Shown here piece by piece: positions 14,452 through 21,749 of a DNA stretch of 27,563 bases. A program made the position numbers and the translations under genes. The notes under the pieces were generated by a model. It saw nothing but the letters and a program-made list of their open reading frames with translations. It was not told the origin of the DNA and ran no database searches. Numbering within the stretch: the first letter of the stretch is position 1; every line of letters begins with the position of its first letter. The stretch spans positions 1-27,563 of the forward strand of contig JAVETB010000036.1 in NCBI GenBank assembly GCA_034006265.1, read 5' to 3'. The stretch comes from Syntrophus sp034006265 (GTDB lineage Bacteria; Desulfobacterota; Syntrophia; Syntrophales; Syntrophaceae).

Positions 14452-16836
14452 TCAAGAACCAAGGCGTATTCTCTCCCGAGCCTGTTCGCGGAGGCGCGTC
14501 TGTATCTGTGTGTAAAGCAAAGCTTCCTGATTATCACGGTCGCTGACTGTCGCGACCAGCGCGTAATTTTCAAGTTCATGGCACAACGAACTGCCCCAGT
14601 CCTTATCCTGCCGCGTAATGACAATGAACCACTTTTCCGCTGGTTTAAGTTGTTTAAACGTCCAGATGGACGATTGCACCGTCCCCTTTTCCCGATCCTG
14701 TGCCGAGATTTCACGAGCGGGTGGGCGGCTGTCTGAAATCGTTTCTACATCTTTCTTCAGGGCATGGTTGAAATGCCGTTGCACCTCTTCAAGTGATGCC
14801 CCCTGGACCAGTCGATAACTTATTTTAGTGGCCACATACTCAAGGCGCGTCGTGCGGACCGGGGGACAATAAGCGAGAGTGATTCTAAGCTGACGAATGG
14901 CGTGATTTCTGCGCAAGAACTGATCGGGCAAGGGTAATTCGTAGAATTGGTGGGTGTCGTTGGCGATGGCGTCTTCAGCCAGCAAGACCACCTGCGCCTC
15001 TGTTGATCGAAAGAGGGTGTCAGCATTGACCTTGCCATACCCCGCAACCTGGCGCAGATGTTTATCTAGCCCCTCAGGAAAGACCACACGACAGGCCGCT
15101 GGAAGATCGGCGTGATTGACCAGCAGCGCCCGGAGCAGATTAGCCGAAGCATTCGGATAGAAGCCGAGCAGGCGTCCAGCCAAATGGGTGATGAAGGGGG
15201 CGGAAAAGCTCGTTCCCGAAATGTCCTTGAGGAGCGTTGCCCCCATAAAGTTGTGATTTAGTGTCAGTACGCCGAGGCGCTGATGGCTTGGCCGGGGTTG
15301 ACTATAGTAGCTCTGGACAGACATGGCCAGATTGCCGCCGTGGGCAACCAGGTCGGGTTTGATCGTCCCCTTTTGCAATGAGCCATGCCGGGTGAAAGGC
15401 GCGGGCTGGTCTTCCCCCGCAGGACTCAGCGAGGTGATCTCCTGTTGGCCGTAGCGTTGTTCGTTGGCGGTTGCCGTGTGGTTGGCCAGCGCCCCGACGG
15501 TCAGTACGTTCAAGGCTGGCGCCGGATCGATGAGGCTTGATTCTTCGGCCAACAGATATTCGGGATAATCGGTCCGCCAGTCGGTTTTGGGCACGGTTTC
15601 GGTACCGCGAAAATTTCCGGTCGAAACGACAAAGAGGATGTTGTAGTCGCGGGCTAAACGGTCGAGGGTATATGCAATGCCTCGGATATGACGACCATCG
15701 TACGGGGCGTTCTCGTTGCCAATGGAGAGGTTGAAGATCCGGCAGCCATGGTCCCCGGCAAAATACTCTACAGCCCGTTCAATCCCCTGTTCAATGGTGT
15801 GGGGATCGAAGACCGCCTCATCAAGACCTGGCGCTTTACTCATGATCTTGCCGCTGTACAGCCAGACCTCCGGCTTCCAGAAGTTGGCGGTCAGACATTG
15901 CTCCAGGTCGCCATAAAGAGCGATCCCGGCAACCGCCGTACCGTGGCCAACGTCATCATCGGGCTCTTCGCCGTCGATGAAGCTTTCGACCTCGGCTGTG
16001 GCCGATCGCAATAAGGGATGGTTGCTGTTGATGCCGCTATCGAGAATGCAAATTCGTGGGGCGTCGGCGGAAGGTGCTGGGATGTTTGTGGGAAGGTGCT
16101 CCAGCAGTACATTCATCTGCTGGTAGGAGATGCCGGTGCGCGGCAGCAGATCGACCAAGCGCACATCGCGGTGTTCCAACAACAGGTCGGCTTGTGCGGG
16201 GTTAACTTCGAGGCGGTAGAGCAGTAGGCTGTTACGGCTGACTCGGTCGATTTTTCGTATCCTTTGGGCAGCCAGCCATGCCTCAAATCGGTGGATGATC
16301 TGCAAGCGTTCCGGCGAATGTTCCAACCAGAACGGCCACAGTTCGATATCGAGGCGAAAAAGTTCGGTCACCGGCAAGCCGAATTTCTGTATCGCCCAGC
16401 TTTCCCGGTCCGCACGGCCCCAGTTGTCGACGCCGCTCAAAGCGAGCAGTATTTGCCGGTAACTTACCTCTTCCCCTTCCGGGACTCCCAGTCGGGCCAG
16501 ATGGTCGGCAAATTGTGCCAATCCCAGCTCGTCTGCAAAGACGACGCAAACCGTCTTCTCTTCCTGGCTGAGAAACTCAATACCATGTTTGCGCAGCTTA
16601 TTGAGGTCAAGGTTGCCATCGTAGTTCAGCTTGAGGATGAAACACCCGTCTTCGGCGCCGGGCTGCTGCCGGGCTTTTTCTGCCGCTGCGGTTAAGGCCG
16701 AGCCGAGGCGCTGACCATGGGCAAAGGGATCGTCCCTCGTAATACCACCGCCAAAACCTCCGCCCTTGGTACGCCGATCATTGACCAGCGGTTCCTTCTC
16801 GATACGAAGATGTTCGTACGCTTGGTCGGTTGCCAT
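14452..16836 (-). CDS. S8 subtilisin-like serine protease
   Basis: The 794-residue protein has a complete subtilase triad: D266 in CILDSGINSNHPLL, H298 in DDDVGHGTAVAGI and S543 in SGTSFSAPF, with the oxyanion residue N408 in VVSTGNF. There is no signal peptide, so it acts in the cytoplasm. The first 255 residues are a separate N-terminal region of unknown fold, and about 230 residues follow the protease domain (strands with RQLRITLAYCPPV, then WTFKQLKPAEKWFIVI). The start lies 15 bp after the stop of the AAA+ gene, with GGAGGGG just before the ATG, so the two are co-transcribed. The likely scheme is ATPase-controlled proteolysis, possibly a defence or toxin-like response; the substrate is unknown. 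Confidence 0.88.
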   Translation of the reverse strand: MATDQAYEHLRIEKEPLVNDRRTKGGGFGGGITRDDPFAHGQRLGSALTAAAEKARQQPGAEDGCFILKLNYDGNLDLNKLRKHGIEFLSQEEKTVCVVFADELGLAQFADHLARLGVPEGEEVSYRQILLALSGVDNWGRADRESWAIQKFGLPVTELFRLDIELWPFWLEHSPERLQIIHRFEAWLAAQRIRKIDRVSRNSLLLYRLEVNPAQADLLLEHRDVRLVDLLPRTGISYQQMNVLLEHLPTNIPAPSADAPRICILDSGINSNHPLLRSATAEVESFIDGEEPDDDVGHGTAVAGIALYGDLEQCLTANFWKPEVWLYSGKIMSKAPGLDEAVFDPHTIEQGIERAVEYFAGDHGCRIFNLSIGNENAPYDGRHIRGIAYTLDRLARDYNILFVVSTGNFRGTETVPKTDWRTDYPEYLLAEESSLIDPAPALNVLTVGALANHTATANEQRYGQQEITSLSPAGEDQPAPFTRHGSLQKGTIKPDLVAHGGNLAMSVQSYYSQPRPSHQRLGVLTLNHNFMGATLLKDISGTSFSAPFITHLAGRLLGFYPNASANLLRALLVNHADLPAACRVVFPEGLDKHLRQVAGYGKVNADTLFRSTEAQVVLLAEDAIANDTHQFYELPLPDQFLRRNHAIRQLRITLAYCPPVRTTRLEYVATKISYRLVQGASLEEVQRHFNHALKKDVETISDSRPPAREISAQDREKGTVQSSIWTFKQLKPAEKWFIVITRQDKDWGSSLCHELENYALVATVSDRDNQEALLYTQIQTRLREQARERIRLGS

Positions 16837-16851
16837 GTCCCCTCCATTGCA

Positions 16852-17817
16852 TTACACAGTCGGACGCAACTCCCGTTCTTTGGCAAGGGTCAGGTCCTTC
16901 AGAGTCAGAAATTCTTGATTGCGCAGAATCATGCGTTTGATGGCGCGGCGGGCCACCCGCTCTATATCGGCAGGGCTCATGCCGGTGAAGAGAGTGGTTG
17001 CTTCAGTGTCATCGTTCTCGAATTGGCGGCGCACGCCGCGCAACTTCAATTTCAGCACCTGTGGCAAAAGCTCGGGGGTGGGTAAGGGAAATTCAAGGGT
17101 GTCGTCAAAGCGGCGCCATACGGCGCTGTCGAGAATCTGCTCATGATTGGTGGCAGCAATGATCAGACTTTTCCCCTGATAGGCATCCATCATCTGCAAG
17201 ACCGCATTGACCACCCGGCGCAGTTCACCGTGCTCAGAATTATCGGCGCGCTCTTTCCCCAGAGCGTCGAACTCATCGAAGAGTGCCACCAGCGGATATT
17301 GGGCAATGAAGTCGAAGACCTTGCGTAGGTTAGCGGCTGTCTCTCCCAGATAGGAGGAGACCAACGCATCAAGCCGGACGATGGCAAGCGGCAGGTCGAG
17401 TTCGCAGGCGATGACCTCTGCCGCCAAGGTTTTTCCGCAGCCTGGGGGACCGAAGAAGAGGATCTTGTCGGACGCCCGCATGCCGTAGCTGCGTAGCACA
17501 TCCTGACGGCGGTGTTCCTCCAGCAGTTCCTCGATGGAGGCCTGGGTTAATCGCGGCAGAACCATCTCCTCGAGGGTGCGTTGTGGCTGGCGGATGTCAA
17601 GAAGCGGTAGCCCGCGCTCCTTGTCGGTCGGGACGGCCGGCATCAGGTGCGACATACTGCTGGTCGCGTGGGGCTTGGCATGGCCGTAGAGGATTTGTTC
17701 AAGGTCGTTGGCAAGCAGGTGGTGCTGTTTGAGCCGTTCCTCACGAATAACTTCGGCGGAGACTTGACGAAACGCAACCAAATCACCGGCCGCGCCTGCC
17801 TTGATCAGTTGTCGCAT
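16852..17817 (-). CDS. AAA+ ATPase paired with the subtilase
   Basis: The 321-residue protein has an N-terminal helical region (1-110) and one AAA+ module: Walker A GPPGCGKT (123-130), Walker B ALFDEFD (178-184), sensor 1 AATN (221-224) and an RR pair in AVWRRFD (235-236) placed as an arginine finger. The helical lid follows (FTGMSPADIERVARRAIKRM). It resembles the classic AAA clade (FtsH/Vps4-like) without a protease or zinc domain of its own. It probably remodels or senses a target and controls the protease encoded immediately downstream. ATG 17817 is preferred; a GTG 90 bp upstream would add 30 residues but overlaps the likely promoter. Confidence 0.85.
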   Translation of the reverse strand: MRQLIKAGAAGDLVAFRQVSAEVIREERLKQHHLLANDLEQILYGHAKPHATSSMSHLMPAVPTDKERGLPLLDIRQPQRTLEEMVLPRLTQASIEELLEEHRRQDVLRSYGMRASDKILFFGPPGCGKTLAAEVIACELDLPLAIVRLDALVSSYLGETAANLRKVFDFIAQYPLVALFDEFDALGKERADNSEHGELRRVVNAVLQMMDAYQGKSLIIAATNHEQILDSAVWRRFDDTLEFPLPTPELLPQVLKLKLRGVRRQFENDDTEATTLFTGMSPADIERVARRAIKRMILRNQEFLTLKDLTLAKERELRPTV

Positions 17818-17890
17818 TATTTTGCCGCTAGACAAGACTATTCTCCAGAAATTACAAGTACGATTACATTTTAAAAACGAAAACTTATCA

Positions 17891-17920
17891 TTTTTACCCT
17901 GCGTCACACCGCGAAGTCAA
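17891..17920 (-). promoter_or_regulatory. Candidate promoter of the ATPase-protease operon
   Basis: On the minus strand TTGACT (17920-17915) is followed after 18 nt by TAAAAA (17896-17891), about 75 bp before the ATPase start codon. The -35 box is close to consensus. Confidence 0.45.
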
Positions 17921-18176
17921 TCTGTAGATTTTTTTGGGGGGGGACAGGTAACACCAATGAGGCAATCTGGACAGAGATGTCTATTGGATTTTTGCGGGAT
18001 TCGGGGACGTTCTTGCATTATTGTTTTAGCTGCTCGTTGAAAATGGCCCAAAAATTGTACCACCCAATTTCAATTGCCGTGGCAAAGCTGCTATTTGCAC
18101 TTTCTTACAACCCCTCCCTTATCAGCCGCCGAGCAACCGCATCGTCCAGGCCGTTTTAAAAATAGCGCATTATGAG
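17921..18176. other. Intergenic stretch, no gene supported
   Basis: The stretch between the ATPase promoter and the terminator at 18177 has only short open frames without ribosome sites. A run of seven T followed by eight G at about 17931-17943 is unusual. This is a probable right border of the defence block, because the next genes are ordinary metal and respiratory genes. Confidence 0.4.
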
Positions 18177-18210
18177 AAAAGCCCTCGATGGCCAAATCGA
18201 GGGCTTTTTT
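18177..18210. terminator. Strong bidirectional terminator
   Basis: AAAAGCCCTCGAT and its complement form a 13-bp stem with a 6-nt loop, flanked by A-runs on the left and T-runs on the right, so it can act on both strands. It serves the cation transporter gene that ends at 18267 and separates it from the ATPase-protease operon. Confidence 0.85.
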
Positions 18211-18266
18211 GACTTAAAACCAGTGGTTTACAATTCTCCGTTGAGGGCTTGCCTTAGTAGTGCGAA

Positions 18267-18881
18267 TCAAATAGTTGCCCGAAGTTCTGACCATGCCGAC
18301 GCGAGAACGCGTTGCGCTGATCGCATCAAGAACAGAACCAATCCGACTGCAATCAACATATCGGGCCAACCCGAACCGGTGAGCCAGACGGCACCAGCCG
18401 CAACGAACACGGAAAGATTTGCGACGATGTCATTCCGTGAACACTCCCATACCGAAGTCATGTTCACATCATCCTGGCGATGACGCCACAGAAGGAATAG
18501 ACAGAGAGAGTTTGCGGTGAGTCCTATGAGGCTGAACGTACCCATGACCTCGAAGAGTGGCAGACTCGGCACAAAGAACCTGAAAATGATTTGAACCAGT
18601 ACCGCGAGGGCGGCAAGGAAGATCAGCCCGCCCTTGAATAAGGCAACTCTGGCCTTGACCGCAGCACTTCGCGTAACGGCGTAAAGGCTGAGGCCATAGG
18701 TCAATGCATCCCCGAGGTTGTCGAGGCTATCCGCAAGCAGCGCGGTTGATCGGCCATAGAGCGCAGCGGCAACGATGACCAGAAACATCACGGCGTTGAT
18801 GCCGAGAACAATTTGCAGTGTTCCTTTTTGCCGCTCTCGCAGTCCGTCTAGTGAACAACCCGAATCGCAACATCCACTCAT
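18267..18881 (-). CDS. Short cation diffusion facilitator (CDF) transporter
   Basis: The 204-residue membrane protein has about six hydrophobic segments and the CDF signatures: ALLADSLDNLGDAL in the second helix (D51, D54, D58) and SVWECSRNDIVANL in the fifth (C147, D151), which supply the transport metal site. CDF proteins exchange a divalent metal ion for protons across the inner membrane. The N-terminus has a Cys cluster (CCDSGC, residues 4-9) that could bind metal. The protein ends right after the last helix, so it lacks the C-terminal cytoplasmic dimerisation domain of typical 290-300-residue members. The Asp at position 54, where zinc transporters usually have His, and Cys147 suggest a different metal. 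The ribosome site is modest. Confidence 0.8.
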   Translation of the reverse strand: MSGCCDSGCSLDGLRERQKGTLQIVLGINAVMFLVIVAAALYGRSTALLADSLDNLGDALTYGLSLYAVTRSAAVKARVALFKGGLIFLAALAVLVQIIFRFFVPSLPLFEVMGTFSLIGLTANSLCLFLLWRHRQDDVNMTSVWECSRNDIVANLSVFVAAGAVWLTGSGWPDMLIAVGLVLFLMRSAQRVLASAWSELRATI

Positions 18882-18936
18882 CGTAACAACTCACTTTCGG
18901 CCCAGGGATGCCCTGGAGATTCCTGCTGGTTGTTTT

Positions 18937-18988
18937 ATTATACGTGCATTAATAGAAACGCCCCCGACATGGATATCGTGGGCGTTTC
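18937..18988 (-). promoter_or_regulatory. Promoter region of the CDF gene with hairpin over the -35 position
   Basis: On the minus strand a perfect TATAAT (18942-18937) lies 55 bp before the CDF start. The -35 position falls in a 9-bp inverted repeat (GAAACGCCC at 18955-18963 and its complement at 18980-18988), and no good -35 hexamer is seen. A metal-sensor protein might bind this repeat. It could equally be a terminator for transcripts from the small gene at 19087, although no T-run follows. Confidence 0.4.
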
Positions 18989-19086
18989 GTGCTCTATAAG
19001 GTGAGTCGTGGGGGATGTCTAGTTAGCTTTAATTATCCTGTAGACAAAGGGATCTAAAAGAAGATATTCATAATATGTTCTATGGA

Positions 19087-19275
19087 TTAGCCTCCAAGTG
19101 GAGCCTTGAGTTCATATTCAGGAAAGAGCGGCTGAAAGACACTTCCTTGCGTAGTTGACGTTGGGCAGTTTCCACAGGAGCAGTCGTCTTGAGTAGATTT
19201 CTGATTACTATTTGCAGCAACAGCATTGCCGGAGAGAATCCCCGAGAGCAAAATAATCATGGCTAGTTTTTTCAT
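19087..19275 (-). CDS. Small exported Cys-rich protein
   Basis: The 62-residue precursor has a clear signal peptide (MKKLAMIILLSGILSGNAVA) with a cleavage site at about residue 20-21, leaving a mature peptide of about 41 residues with C32-S-C34-G-N-C37. The Cys cluster could bind a metal or a cofactor, or make disulfides. AAAGGAG lies 9 nt before the ATG. A near-consensus sigma-54 promoter lies just upstream, so it is a real regulated gene. No family is recognised. It lies between a metal transporter and a haem-rich respiratory operon, so a link to metal or redox metabolism is reasonable but unproven. Confidence 0.65.
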   Translation of the reverse strand: MKKLAMIILLSGILSGNAVAANSNQKSTQDDCSCGNCPTSTTQGSVFQPLFPEYELKAPLGG

Positions 19276-19320
19276 GGTCGAAATCTCCTTTGAAAAGTGT
19301 GAATTATTACCCTTCAGACT

Positions 19321-19336
19321 AGCAGGACCCGTGCCA
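19321..19336 (-). promoter_or_regulatory. Sigma-54 promoter of the small Cys protein gene
   Basis: The minus strand reads TGGCACGGGTCCTGCT, differing from the consensus TGGCACRNNNNTTGCW at one position, with GG and GC exactly 10 nt apart. It would start transcription about 30-35 nt before the start codon. Upstream, CAATG-N5-CATTG (19391-19405) and GAATATT/AATATTC (19415-19421 and 19438-19444) are inverted repeats where an enhancer-binding activator could sit. Confidence 0.75.
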
Positions 19337-19443
19337 ATTTAAAATATTCTATTAGTTTCAGCTGCTTGAACCAATCCATTCGTTTCTTGACAATGAATTG
19401 CATTGATTTTTGAAGAATATTTCACTTTTCGTTGATGAATATT

Positions 19444-19512
19444 CTACATCTTAAGAAGTCAACTCCGTGTGAAAGCGGAGCCAGGGCCTACTTTGGCATG
19501 AGCAATATGTAG
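19444..19512 (+). ncRNA. Possible structured RNA (three-way junction)
   Basis: An outer stem CTACAT/ATGTAG (19444-19449 with 19507-19512) encloses two hairpins: CTCCG-N8-CGGAG (19463-19480) and GCCA-N10-TGGC (19480-19497). The segment GGAGCCAGGGCCTAC recalls parts of GEMM-type riboswitches, but the conserved core is incomplete. It lies about 120 bp upstream of the cytochrome operon and could be its leader, or belong to the opposite strand. It may be chance pairing in a non-coding gap. Confidence 0.25.
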
Positions 19513-19635
19513 TCAACTGAGAATAAAATGATATTTTAAAAACGAACATTTTTAATCCCAAGACCCCTTTGTGAGTCAGTCCGTTATTTTTTGAAACAGA
19601 CGATCGCATGGGAACGCCTCTAGTCGGTATGATTT

Positions 19636-21306
19636 ATGCTATTTTCAATTTACATGAAGCCAGTTGCAGACGAAAAAACGGCTGTTGCCGAGTCCAACCC
19701 ACCAAGCTGGATTAATCCGGCACTGACGGTTTCAAGCCTCCTTGTTTTGACTGCGGTGGTGGCAGCACTGTGGGCTGGCTGGGGAGAGGGACCTCACCAC
19801 CACGGCATTATCGCCGACATCGTGGTCAATCTCGGTGGTCAACCGGTTCGCGAACATTGCACCACCTGCCATACTCAGGGGGGGAGACCCACGATGGAAG
19901 AAGGCGGCTGGTCCAGCCCTCCTCATCCCGATATCTCTCCGCACGCCCCGGAACAACTCGGCTGCACCGGCTGCCATCTCGGCGAGGGGATGGCGATGGA
20001 TCGCGTCATTTCCCACGGCTTGCCCGGCCTCGGCGCCCGCAAGGTCCTTTCCGGCAAGGATGTCCAGGGGCGCTGTTACGTCTGTCACGACGTGGCGCCG
20101 TTGCCCGGTGCCGAAAAAGCCTGGAGCGGCTATCAACTTTATCGTCTTAAAGCCTGCGATCTCTGCCACCATCTGAACGGACTCCCCGGCGGATTCGGTT
20201 ACGGCCCCGACCTGAGCAGCACCGGTTCGCAGCTCGGCCTCGACCAGCTCGAAGAGGCGATCCGTGAGCCCGACCGCGAGCCGCCCAACTCGATCATGCC
20301 ACGGTTTCCCCTTTCCCGCAGTCAGGTACGCAATCTCGTCTATTTTCTCAAAAGCCGGGTGGCGCAGCCGCTGGCCACCTCGCCCATGTGGGTGGCGTCC
20401 GGACGCCCAGGCCTTCCGGACGTCGCCATGCTCCCGGCGGGAAAGACGTTGCGGGCGGGCGAGTCCTTCCTTTGGAAGGGCGGTTGCCTGGCCTGTCACC
20501 AGTTCGGCGACGAGGACGGGCGCATCGCTCCCGATCTCACCCGGATCGGCCTGATGCGCAGCCGCGACTATCTGAGCGATTTCCTGACGCACCCCTCCCG
20601 CAATATCCCCGGTGCGATCATGCCTCCGTCCCCGCTGGCACCGCAGGAGCAAGAGGCGCTGGTCGCCTTTCTCGCAGAAACGGCCGTCGAACCCCTGCAC
20701 CATCAGAGCCCCAAAGAGATCTACATGCATCTCTGTCAACGTTGTCACGCCGCCAACGGCGACGGCAAGGGACTGATCCAGCCCAACCTCGCCCAGTTTC
20801 CCCGGGCGTTTGCTGGAAATGCCGATTTCTTTCGCCGGGCATCCGACGCCCGGCTGCGCGACAGTCTCGCCAAGGGGATCCCCGGCACCTCCATGCCCCC
20901 TTACGAAAAGATTCTGTCCGCTACCGCCCGCGATCAGCTGCTCGACCTGATCTTTCAGGTTTTCATCGGCACCGGTCGCGACGACAAAACCGCCCTGGCT
21001 TCATTGCCGGAAAAACCCGATCCTTTGCCGCAGGAGCGAGGGGATGCGCTGTTCGCCGTCCATTGCGTCCGTTGCCACGGTCGTACCGGGACGGGGAAGG
21101 GGCCGGAGGCCCTGGAGCATCTGCCGCGCCCGCGCAACCTCACCAACAGGGCTTATTTGGGCGCATTGGACGACGAGCGGATTCTGCGGGCGATTCTCGA
21201 AGGCGTGCCGGGGACGGCGATGTCCCCCTGGCGCGATACGCTGAGCGGCGAAGACGGCTGGGCGCTGGTGGAAAAGGTGCGCCGTCTGGCGGGAGGTGGT
21301 CCGTGA
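19636..21306 (+). CDS. Membrane-anchored seven-haem cytochrome c
   Basis: The 556-residue protein has an N-terminal membrane anchor (about residues 29-48) and seven CXXCH haem c sites, at C75, C110, C147, C174, C284, C367 and C477. The last three lie in repeated mono-haem cytochrome c domains, each with a later Met-containing loop (IMPPSP, TSMPPY, TAMSPW) that can supply the sixth ligand. It is exported with its haem domains in the periplasm. It is translationally coupled to the Rieske gene (GTGA overlap), so it is the cytochrome c subunit of a quinol-oxidising bc-type complex and passes electrons to periplasmic acceptors. The start may be ATG 19636 or ATG 19654; neither has a good ribosome site. 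Confidence 0.88.
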   Translation: MLFSIYMKPVADEKTAVAESNPPSWINPALTVSSLLVLTAVVAALWAGWGEGPHHHGIIADIVVNLGGQPVREHCTTCHTQGGRPTMEEGGWSSPPHPDISPHAPEQLGCTGCHLGEGMAMDRVISHGLPGLGARKVLSGKDVQGRCYVCHDVAPLPGAEKAWSGYQLYRLKACDLCHHLNGLPGGFGYGPDLSSTGSQLGLDQLEEAIREPDREPPNSIMPRFPLSRSQVRNLVYFLKSRVAQPLATSPMWVASGRPGLPDVAMLPAGKTLRAGESFLWKGGCLACHQFGDEDGRIAPDLTRIGLMRSRDYLSDFLTHPSRNIPGAIMPPSPLAPQEQEALVAFLAETAVEPLHHQSPKEIYMHLCQRCHAANGDGKGLIQPNLAQFPRAFAGNADFFRRASDARLRDSLAKGIPGTSMPPYEKILSATARDQLLDLIFQVFIGTGRDDKTALASLPEKPDPLPQERGDALFAVHCVRCHGRTGTGKGPEALEHLPRPRNLTNRAYLGALDDERILRAILEGVPGTAMSPWRDTLSGEDGWALVEKVRRLAGGGP

Positions 21307-21746
21307 ACCGTCGACAGTGGTTGCGCAAAGTCGTTGTGCTGCCGGCATTGACGGCGGCCGGGGCGCTTCTCGGAGGGATTCTGTTCAAGGTCTGGCTGGC
21401 GGCCGGCCGTTTTTCGTCGCGCCATTGGGCGGATCTGAGCGCTCTGGATGGGCTTCCCGCCGACGGAACGGTCGTTTTTCCCGAGCAGCGGGTGGCGCTG
21501 ATCTGCCGTGACCGGCAGATCGGGGCCTTAAGTCTGGAATGCACCCATCTCGGCTGCCTGGTCAACGTCGTCGACCAGGGATTTTACTGCCCCTGTCACG
21601 GCAGCGAGTTCGGCTCCCTTGGGGAAGTCTGGTCGGGTCCGGCGCCGCGCAACCTCGACTGGTTGCCGGTCAGCGTCCGCAGCGGACGGGTCTGGATACA
21701 GGCGGGCAAACGCCTGAACGAACCTTTTTGGGCTAAGCGGAGTTAG
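21303..21746 (+). CDS. Rieske iron-sulfur protein
   Basis: The 147-residue protein begins with a twin-Arg-like N-terminus (MNRRQWLRK) and one hydrophobic anchor (about 11-33). The [2Fe-2S] site is complete: C80-T-H82-L-G-C85 and C96-P-C98-H99-G-S. In bc complexes this protein takes one electron from quinol and moves it to the cytochrome c subunit. The start is GTG, overlapping the stop of the cytochrome c gene as GTGA. The cytochrome b gene begins 3 nt after its stop. The N-terminus fits Tat export of the folded cluster domain. Confidence 0.93.
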   Translation: MNRRQWLRKVVVLPALTAAGALLGGILFKVWLAAGRFSSRHWADLSALDGLPADGTVVFPEQRVALICRDRQIGALSLECTHLGCLVNVVDQGFYCPCHGSEFGSLGEVWSGPAPRNLDWLPVSVRSGRVWIQAGKRLNEPFWAKRS

Positions 21747-21749
21747 ACG

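Noticed and set aside
14225..14455. 76-codon minus-strand open frame
   Set aside because: It contains the operon terminator, has no ribosome site and no family resemblance.
17975..18110. Minus-strand frame with a transposase-like ending (IGWYNFWAIFNEQLKQ)
   Set aside because: It covers fewer than 35 codons between stops, with no start or DDE residues; the resemblance is too weak.
19444..19512. Definite GEMM riboswitch call
   Set aside because: Only the GCCxGGGCCTAC-like part is similar; the conserved ACGCAAAGCC core and tetraloop-receptor part are missing. It is kept only as a structured RNA candidate.
19732..20748. Long minus-strand open frame opposite the cytochrome c gene
   Set aside because: The plus strand codes seven CXXCH sites; the opposite frame has no recognisable motif or ribosome site.
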